From: WRMR01 sp031548645
Lineage (GTDB): Bacteria > Planctomycetota > Planctomycetia > Pirellulales > Thermoguttaceae
DNA: 5,413 nt
Assembly: GCA_031548645.1 (NCBI GenBank)
Contig: JAVBQX010000265.1
Span: forward strand, 1-5,413
Reading direction: 5' to 3'
How positions within the stretch are numbered: position 1 is the stretch's first letter; every line of letters begins with the position of its first letter. The notes below the pieces were generated by a model. That model was given only the letters and a program-made list of their open reading frames with translations, made no database searches and was not told the DNA's origin. The translations under genes were made by a program, and so were the position numbers. Below are positions 1-5,413 of the stretch, piece after piece.

Positions 1-1632
1 TCCGACCCGCAGACCTTCGCCGCACGCGTCATGACCATCGAATCGACGGGCGGCGGAATTTACACCTACCAGGCGCTGTTCCGATCGGTCGAAATGCTGC
101 AACAATCGCGTTCGAACACGCGGCACGTCATCCTGTTCGCCGACGCCGCCGACGCGGAAGAACCGGGGCAGTATCGTGAACTGCTCGCCCGGGCCCGCGA
201 GGCCGGCATCACGTGCAGCGTTATCGGGCTGGGTACCGAACGCGATTCGGATGCCGAATTCCTGAAAGACGTGGCCTTGCGCGGCGGCGGGAACTGCTAT
301 TTTTCGAACGATCCGGCGGAACTGCCGCGGCTGTTTACGCAGGACACCTTCGTCATGGCGAGGCAGACCTTTATCGAGGACGCGACGCCGTTCCGTTTGA
401 CCGGCGGCATGGCGACGCTGACCGGGCAGGCCTTTCCCGAACCGCCGGCGCTGGGCGGCTACAATCTCTGTTACGCCCGACCGCAGGCGCTCGTGTCCGG
501 CCTGACGAGCGACGAATACAAATCGCCGGTCATCGCCTCGTGGCAGCGCGGGCTGGGACGCGTGCTGGCCTACACCGGGCAGGTCGACGGCAAATACACC
601 GGCCCGATGGCCGCGTGGGACAAATATCCGACCATGCTGGCAAGTCTCGCCCGCTGGACGATGGGCAGCGGCGAACGACTGCCCGACAACATGCTGCTGA
701 CGCAGGAAATTCGGGACGGCGGTTGCGTCGTGCGGCTGCACCTCGACCCGGAACGCGAGGACGCGTCGCTCGACGCCGCGCCGCGGGTCATCGCCATCAA
801 ACAGCGCGGAGCGCTCATGCTCGACCCGGAAACGGTCGAAATGCGATGGTCCGACCCCGACACGCTGGAGGCCGTGCTGCCGCTGGCCGGCGAGGAAACG
901 CTCGTCGCGACACTGTCGTTGCAGGATCGCGCCGAAACGCCGCCGGTGTCGCTTTCGCCGGTTTGCCTGCCGTATTCGCCCGAATTCCGACCCGTCGAAC
1001 CGGGACAGGGCCGCGACGCGCTCGCCGAGCTGGCCGAAATCACGCAAGGGCGCGAACGCATCGATCTCTCGGAAATTTGGGGCTCGCTCAAACGCGTGCC
1101 GCGCTCGTTCGATCTTTCGAAATGGCTGCTGTTCGCCGGGATGGCTTGTTTTTTAATCGAAATTTTGCAGCGCCGGACCGGGCTGGTCGTCGCAACCTGG
1201 CAACGTTTCGCCGCGTGGCTCGCGCGACGCTTTCCGTGGCAGGCGGTGTCGCGAATACTCGCCGTCGCGGGAACCGGTCACGAATCGCGCGGTCCGCGGT
1301 ACGATTCGCAACCGGATGGTTCGGCGGCGGAACATTCCGGCGAAGACGGTAAAAAACTCTCGTGGTGGTCGCGCCGTCGCATCAACCGCGAACAGGGCGC
1401 CGCGTTGCTCATGGCCAAAAAACGCGCAACCGACCGCACCGGCGACACCGACACGGCTGCGGGACAAGGGGCGTCAACGCAAGGCCAATCGCCCGCAAAC
1501 GCCGACGCATCGAAACCGTCGGCGAAAGCCCCGCCCCCATCTGGCGATGCATCCGGCGAACCCAAAACGATGCTCGACGCCCTGGCCAAAGCCCGACAGG
1601 CGGCCAAAGACCGCACGCGGGAAAGGGAATAA
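1..1632 (+). CDS. VWA / glutamine-amidotransferase-like membrane protein, C-terminal part (5' end outside window)
   Basis: The frame is open from base 1, so the ATG at 31 is internal and only the last 543 residues are visible. Residues 1-100 look like the second half of a von Willebrand factor A domain: a GGGIYT segment (T22, probable MIDAS threonine) and a hydrophobic strand ending in D48 (HVILFAD). The DxSxS part of the MIDAS would lie upstream. Residues about 155-221 (NLCYARPQ, SWQRGLGRVLAYTG, LARWTM) match the amidotransferase-like domain often fused to VWA in planctomycetal proteins. That domain is usually non-enzymatic, and I see no catalytic Cys-His pair. A single hydrophobic segment (about 372-390, WLLFAGMACFLIEIL) is followed by Arg residues and then a polar, Ala/Asp/Lys-rich tail of about 150 residues. 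This suggests a membrane anchor with the VWA part outside and the tail inside. The family call is good; the exact role (probably with a MoxR ATPase) is inferred. Confidence 0.85.
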   Translation, partial: SDPQTFAARVMTIESTGGGIYTYQALFRSVEMLQQSRSNTRHVILFADAADAEEPGQYRELLARAREAGITCSVIGLGTERDSDAEFLKDVALRGGGNCYFSNDPAELPRLFTQDTFVMARQTFIEDATPFRLTGGMATLTGQAFPEPPALGGYNLCYARPQALVSGLTSDEYKSPVIASWQRGLGRVLAYTGQVDGKYTGPMAAWDKYPTMLASLARWTMGSGERLPDNMLLTQEIRDGGCVVRLHLDPEREDASLDAAPRVIAIKQRGALMLDPETVEMRWSDPDTLEAVLPLAGEETLVATLSLQDRAETPPVSLSPVCLPYSPEFRPVEPGQGRDALAELAEITQGRERIDLSEIWGSLKRVPRSFDLSKWLLFAGMACFLIEILQRRTGLVVATWQRFAAWLARRFPWQAVSRILAVAGTGHESRGPRYDSQPDGSAAEHSGEDGKKLSWWSRRRINREQGAALLMAKKRATDRTGDTDTAAGQGASTQGQSPANADASKPSAKAPPPSGDASGEPKTMLDALAKARQAAKDRTRERE

Positions 1633-1635
1633 GGG

Positions 1636-1675
1636 AAAAAAAAAGCGGCGGCCTCCTTGCGGAAAACCGTCGCTT
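1636..1675 (-). terminator. Rho-independent terminator of dnaK
   Basis: Read on the minus strand, AAGCGACGG (1675-1667) pairs with CCGCCGCTT (1651-1643), with one A/C mismatch. The inner part UUUCC / GGAGG closes on a GCAA (GNRA) tetraloop. Nine consecutive T follow at 1644-1636. The hairpin begins about 45 nt after the dnaK stop. On the plus strand the same stem can form (the mismatch becomes a G-U pair), but no U-tract follows, so it would terminate the convergent VWA gene poorly. A small extra stem, CGGGT-CGTC-ACCCG (1686-1699), lies between this terminator and dnaK. Confidence 0.85.
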
Positions 1676-1720
1676 CTATGATGATCGGGTCGTCACCCGG
1701 TTGAGCATATTTTACGTTGA

Positions 1721-3643
<1,923 letters not shown>

Positions 3644-3651
3644 TGTGCTTG

Positions 3652-3657
3652 TCCTTT
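3652..3657 (-). promoter_or_regulatory. Ribosome binding site of dnaK
   Basis: On the minus strand AAAGGA lies 8 nt before the ATG at 3643. It decides the start: the upstream in-frame GTG at 3715 has no purine-rich Shine-Dalgarno match in front of it. Confidence 0.8.
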
Positions 3658-3689
3658 CGCCGATGTTTGATTTTTGTGTTTTATAATCT

Positions 3690-3705
3690 CCTGCATTTCG
3701 GCAGG
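3690..3705 (-). other. Hairpin in the dnaK 5' leader
   Basis: CCTGC-N6-GCAGG is a perfect 5-bp inverted repeat in the predicted 5' untranslated leader, 47 nt upstream of the start codon. Flanking ATAA and TTAT could lengthen the stem across an AGA bulge. No T-tract follows, so it is unlikely to be a terminator. It could stabilise the leader or serve as an operator in DNA. It does not directly cover the ribosome binding site. Confidence 0.4.
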
Positions 3706-3738
3706 TTATGTTCACTGAATTGACTATATTCGTAATTT

Positions 3739-3755
3739 AGCAAACCCTGTGCCAG
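3739..3755 (-). promoter_or_regulatory. Sigma-54 (RpoN) -24/-12 promoter for dnaK
   Basis: The minus strand reads CTGGCACAGGGTTTGCT. Against the known consensus YTGGCACGRNNNTTGCW the only mismatch is A for G just after TGGCAC. The invariant GG (3753-3752) and GC (3741-3740) are separated by exactly 10 nt, the spacing RpoN requires. Transcription should start near 3728, giving a leader of about 85 nt before the dnaK ATG. No good sigma-70 -35/-10 pair overlaps it: TATAGT at 3728-3723 has no matching -35. RpoN promoters need an enhancer-binding AAA+ activator, whose gene is not in this window. Confidence 0.75.
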
Positions 3756-3849
3756 AAGAAAAAAACGTCCCGACAGTCCGCGGGAACAAAATCATAACGA
3801 AATATAAGACAAACAATTACGGAAAGATCAGGAAGCAGGAAAAATGTAA

Positions 3850-3865
3850 ATTTTTCATGTAAAAT
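3850..3865. promoter_or_regulatory. Candidate upstream activator site: imperfect palindrome
   Basis: ATTTTTCATGTAAAAT is palindromic at 14 of 16 positions, with arms ATTTT/AAAAT around a CATG core. Its centre lies about 130 bp upstream of the predicted RpoN start, within the usual range for enhancer-binding activators. It overlaps a direct repeat ATGTAAA (3844-3850 and 3857-3863). The DNA here is AT-rich, so chance palindromes are not rare and the assignment is tentative. Confidence 0.3.
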
Positions 3866-3888
3866 TAAAGAGCAATAATCAAATTATC

Positions 3889-3901
3889 TGCCATTTTGGC
3901 A
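3889..3901. promoter_or_regulatory. Candidate operator: perfect inverted repeat TGCCA-TTT-TGGCA
   Basis: This is a perfect 5-bp dyad with a 3-bp centre, about 167 bp upstream of the predicted dnaK RpoN start. It could be a second activator site or an unrelated operator. On the minus strand its right arm is also the start of a degenerate sigma-54-like sequence (TGGCAG-N5-TTGAT), which lacks the -12 GC. Confidence 0.25.
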
Positions 3902-3983
3902 TATTGGGGAAGAAGAAGGAAATGCAGGATGACGAGTGCTGTTCGAAGGGTGTTTGGGCTCCGTGGTTTGATCCGTAAGAGGA

Positions 3984-4164
3984 AATGACAGCCGCGAACG
4001 CAGCGTAGCGGAGTGACCGGAGAGACAAGACGCAAAACGAAAACACGTCGATACCCGAAGGACTTCGAACGACAAACCGAAAACGCACAATATGTCGTCG
4101 CGAATGGATACGCCCCGCACCGGTCACTCCGTTCGCTTCGCTCTCTGCGTTCGCGGCTGCCATT
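3984..4164. repeat. 181-bp inverted-repeat element with two-segment arms
   Basis: The left arm is CAGCCGCGAACGCAG (3989-4003), a 5-nt spacer, then CGGAGTGACCGG (4009-4020). The right arm is the exact reverse complement of both segments: CCGGTCACTCCG (4120-4131), a 13-nt spacer, then CTGCGTTCGCGGCTG (4145-4159). The outer segment extends 5 more bases on each side (3984-3988 and 4160-4164) with one mismatch. The two spacers differ in length: the right one holds extra AGAG- and CGAA-like modules when read on the minus strand. The 99-nt interior carries a near-repeat (4033-4044 CAAAACGAAAAC, 4073-4084 CAAACCGAAAAC) around CGAAG-GA-CTTCG (4056-4067). It could be a MITE-like or REP-like palindromic unit, or the gene of a structured RNA. 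I see no transposase and no clear target-site duplication. Confidence 0.75.
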
Positions 4165-4198
4165 CTTGATGATTCGCACATCGCCGCATCCCGATTGC

Positions 4199-4227
4199 TT
4201 GCTTTGACCGGGGCTTTTCGATATACT
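4199..4227 (+). promoter_or_regulatory. Possible sigma-70-type promoter of the ycxB-like gene
   Basis: TTGCTT (4199-4204) and TATACT (4222-4227) are spaced by 17 bp. The -10 matches the consensus at 5 of 6 positions, the -35 only at TTG. Transcription would start near 4234, about 88 nt before the ATG at 4322. A better -35 (TTGACC at 4204-4209) is only 12 bp from the -10, which is too close. Confidence 0.35.
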
Positions 4228-4321
4228 GGCGGAAAATGGCTACACAGAAATTATCGAATTCGCGTTCAAATGAATTCCGTTTGGCCGATTTTTCACGACC
4301 CCCATCGAAAGCGGACAAACC

Positions 4322-4948
4322 ATGAGCGAACTTCCGGAACAGGAAGAAACGACCGTCACGACCCGGCCGTTCGCGCTGACGCCGAAGGAATATTTCCAGA
4401 TATTGTTGCGTCTTGCGTATTGGAAATGTTGGTGGCAGATTGCCATGGTGATGCTGGTTGCGTTATTTTCTCTCGGTTTATGTTTGATTGATGACGCGAA
4501 TGTTCGTTATGGCGGTTTTCTTGGATTTGCTGTTTTCGGCTTGATTTCTCTCATTGGTCTGTTGTGGCCGCTCTATAAATGTATGAGTTTTGCTTACCAT
4601 CCGGGGAACAAGGCTGTCATGAAAACGGTTCAATACACCTTGTCAAAAAATCGGGTCATCGCCATCGAACCTGAAAGTGGCAATGTCAGTACACATTTAC
4701 GGCAGGATTTTTTCGCCATTGAAAAGTGCAAAAAATATTATCTGGTCTGGCTGACGGCTAATTTGATGTTTTATCTTGCCAAAGACGCGTTTCAAAGTCC
4801 GGAAGACATTGAAACGTTTGAAAAAGAGATACTGCCGGCTTATCCGCTACAAAAACGTTCCTTATTTTACGGCATTTTTTATCTGGTCGTTATTTTTTCT
4901 TTCACCATCATCATGTGTCTGGTCGTCTCCGCATTGAATAAATCATAA
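4322..4948 (+). CDS. YcxB-like membrane protein
   Basis: This 208-residue protein has two N-terminal membrane segments (about 37-56 and 63-85), a soluble domain (about 104-170) and a third membrane segment (about 181-203). The soluble part (QYTLSKNRVIAIEPESG, then DFFAIEKCKKYYLVWLTANLMFYLAKDAF, then a helix SPEDIETFEKEI) has the pattern of YcxB-like C-terminal domains. In that family a beta strand and a short hydrophobic strand precede a Lys-containing turn and a closing helix. The biochemical role of the family is not known to me. The start has only a weak purine stretch upstream (AAAGCGGA), suggesting low translation. By counts of sample lines GC is about 32-45%, against about 63% in the following ATPase gene, which hints at separate origin or relaxed codon use. 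It lies 42 nt before the MoxR-type gene on the same strand and may be co-transcribed with it. Confidence 0.75.
   Translation: MSELPEQEETTVTTRPFALTPKEYFQILLRLAYWKCWWQIAMVMLVALFSLGLCLIDDANVRYGGFLGFAVFGLISLIGLLWPLYKCMSFAYHPGNKAVMKTVQYTLSKNRVIAIEPESGNVSTHLRQDFFAIEKCKKYYLVWLTANLMFYLAKDAFQSPEDIETFEKEILPAYPLQKRSLFYGIFYLVVIFSFTIIMCLVVSALNKS
4693..4707 (+). repeat. 15-bp direct repeat, copy 1 (inside ycxB-like gene)
   Basis: ACATTTACGGCAGGA occurs here, inside the coding sequence, and again at 4965-4979 just before the MoxR start. The two copies are identical and 272 bp apart. Confidence 0.6.
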
Positions 4949-4964
4949 TTTCACAATCACAACT

Positions 4965-4979
4965 ACATTTACGGCAGGA
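4965..4979 (+). repeat. 15-bp direct repeat, copy 2, containing the MoxR ribosome binding site
   Basis: This second copy of ACATTTACGGCAGGA lies in the 42-nt gap between the ycxB-like and MoxR-type genes. Its GGCAGGA end (4973-4979) is the best Shine-Dalgarno candidate for the ATG at 4991, although the 11-nt spacing is slightly long. Confidence 0.6.
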
Positions 4980-4990
4980 ATCAATCCCCC

Positions 4991-5413
4991 ATGTCAAACA
5001 CATCCCACTCGGAAGCGGAACTGAAAGACCGGTTGTCACAATTTTGCGAGGACGTGCGAAAGCTCGAAGCCGAGATCGGACGCGTGCTGGTCGGGCAGGG
5101 CGAGGTCGTTCGCGGGACGGTCATCGCGATGATCGCCGGCGGGCACGTGCTGCTCGAAGGCGTGCCGGGACTCGGCAAAACGCTGCTCGTCCGGACGCTG
5201 GCCGAAGCCGTCGAAGGGAAATTTTCCCGCATCCAGTTCACGCCCGACCTCATGCCCGCCGACCTGACCGGCACGAACATCATGGGCGAGCATCCCGACG
5301 GCACGAAACGCTTCGAGTTCCAGCCGGGCCCGGTCTTCGCGAACATCGTTTTGGCCGACGAAATCAACCGTGCCACGCCGAAAACCCAGGCCGCCCTGCT
5401 CGAAGCGATGCAG
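4991..5413 (+). CDS. MoxR-family AAA+ ATPase, N-terminal part (3' end outside window)
   Basis: The frame opens at ATG 4991 and stays open to the last base (141 codons). An N-terminal helix (about 8-34) leads into VLVGQGEVV, typical of MoxR ATPases. The Walker A motif is GVPGLGKT (57-64), and Walker B is IVLADE (119-124) followed by INRATPKTQAALLEAMQ, the family hallmark. FTPDLMPADLTG (83-94) and FEFQPGPVF (108-116) are also characteristic. The arginine finger, sensor 2 and lid would lie beyond the window. MoxR proteins are cytosolic AAA+ ATPases thought to remodel or activate VWA-domain partners, often encoded with DUF58 and VWA genes. I would expect such genes just downstream, and the VWA protein at the left edge fits the theme. 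The start follows GGCAGGA at 4973-4979. Confidence 0.95.
   Translation, partial: MSNTSHSEAELKDRLSQFCEDVRKLEAEIGRVLVGQGEVVRGTVIAMIAGGHVLLEGVPGLGKTLLVRTLAEAVEGKFSRIQFTPDLMPADLTGTNIMGEHPDGTKRFEFQPGPVFANIVLADEINRATPKTQAALLEAMQ

Larger units (their letters stand above)
3644..4321. other. 678-bp non-coding region between divergent dnaK and ycxB-like gene
   Basis: I see no convincing protein gene in this stretch. The part nearest dnaK (3716-3900) is AT-rich and holds the RpoN promoter, leader and palindromes. The middle (3900-3983) has no recognisable feature. Bases 3984-4164 form a long inverted-repeat element. The last 150 bases carry a possible sigma-70 promoter for the ycxB-like gene. Open frames here run through the palindromic repeats and translate into Arg/Ser-rich low-complexity strings, so I treat them as non-coding. 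Confidence 0.7.

Noticed and set aside
213..1352. A 379-codon plus-strand frame inside the VWA gene
   Set aside because: Its product is an Arg/Ala-rich low-complexity string typical of a shifted frame in GC-rich DNA, whereas the main frame shows recognisable VWA and amidotransferase-like segments.
3644..3715. Upstream in-frame GTG start adding 24 residues to DnaK
   Set aside because: It has no Shine-Dalgarno sequence, the extra residues are unlike any DnaK N-terminus, and the ATG at 3643 has AAAGGA at ideal spacing.
3878..3893. Second sigma-54-like sequence TGGCAG-N5-TTGAT on the minus strand
   Set aside because: The essential -12 GC is replaced by GA and the TGGCAC box has a mismatch. It overlaps a palindrome that explains the TGGCA.
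3902..3910. CCCCAATAT on the minus strand, resembling a sigma-32 -10 box
   Set aside because: No CTTGAA-like -35 occurs at a suitable distance, and it lies too far upstream of dnaK to be convincing.
3934..3940. GAGTGCT, identical to part of the right half of the CIRCE (HrcA) operator
   Set aside because: The partner TTAGCACTC is absent 9 bp away, and the site is about 290 bp from the dnaK start, so a lone heptamer is most likely chance.
4013..4207. Small plus-strand open frame of 64 codons, and overlapping minus-strand frames of about 100 codons (3865-4181)
   Set aside because: They run through the inverted-repeat element and encode repetitive Leu-Arg-Ser or Arg-Ser-Glu strings. They lack ribosome binding sites and any family pattern.
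4195..4491. Plus-strand open frame of 98 codons overlapping the start of the ycxB-like gene
   Set aside because: It has no Shine-Dalgarno sequence, overlaps a gene with clear membrane-protein and domain patterns in another frame, and resembles no family.
4981..5376. Minus-strand open frames across the MoxR region
   Set aside because: The plus-strand frame has intact Walker A and B motifs of a MoxR ATPase, so the minus-strand frames are shadows of it.

Overview
The window reads as chromosomal DNA from a GC-rich bacterium, most likely a member of the Planctomycetota or a close PVC-type relative. The main reason is the DnaK protein. Its N-terminus (MAQGEKIIGIDLGTTNS), its internal GPKHLQ and ERCRGPVMRAL segments and its terminal DDDAIDAEFEV resemble planctomycetal DnaKs as I remember them. 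The flanking genes, a large membrane-anchored VWA protein and a MoxR-type AAA+ ATPase, form a gene combination common in that group. The phylum call is inference from memory of families, not a search result.

Layout, left to right. (1) Bases 1-1632, plus strand: the C-terminal 543 residues of a VWA / glutamine-amidotransferase-like membrane protein whose start lies outside the window. (2) An 88-bp convergent gap holds a strong intrinsic terminator oriented for dnaK. (3) Bases 1721-3643, minus strand: a complete 640-residue dnaK, with no grpE or dnaJ beside it. (4) Bases 3644-4321: a 678-bp non-coding region. Its dnaK-proximal half is AT-rich and carries a near-consensus sigma-54 (RpoN) promoter pointing at dnaK, with palindromes further upstream where an activator could bind. 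Its distal half carries a 181-bp element bounded by long, almost perfect inverted repeats. (5) Bases 4322-4948, plus strand: a 208-residue YcxB-like membrane protein of clearly lower GC than its neighbours. (6) From 4991 to the window end, plus strand: the first 141 residues of a MoxR-family AAA+ ATPase.

How the parts may work together. MoxR ATPases are thought to act as chaperone-like partners of VWA-domain proteins, so the two flanking genes probably belong to the same functional theme (MoxR / DUF58 / VWA clusters). The dnaK and ycxB-like block lies between them. The most noteworthy signal is that dnaK appears to be driven by RpoN rather than by a visible CIRCE/HrcA or sigma-32-type element, which would place this chaperone under an enhancer-binding activator. 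I see no CRISPR array, tRNA, rRNA, transposase or phage gene, and no clear evidence of an entirely new multi-gene system.
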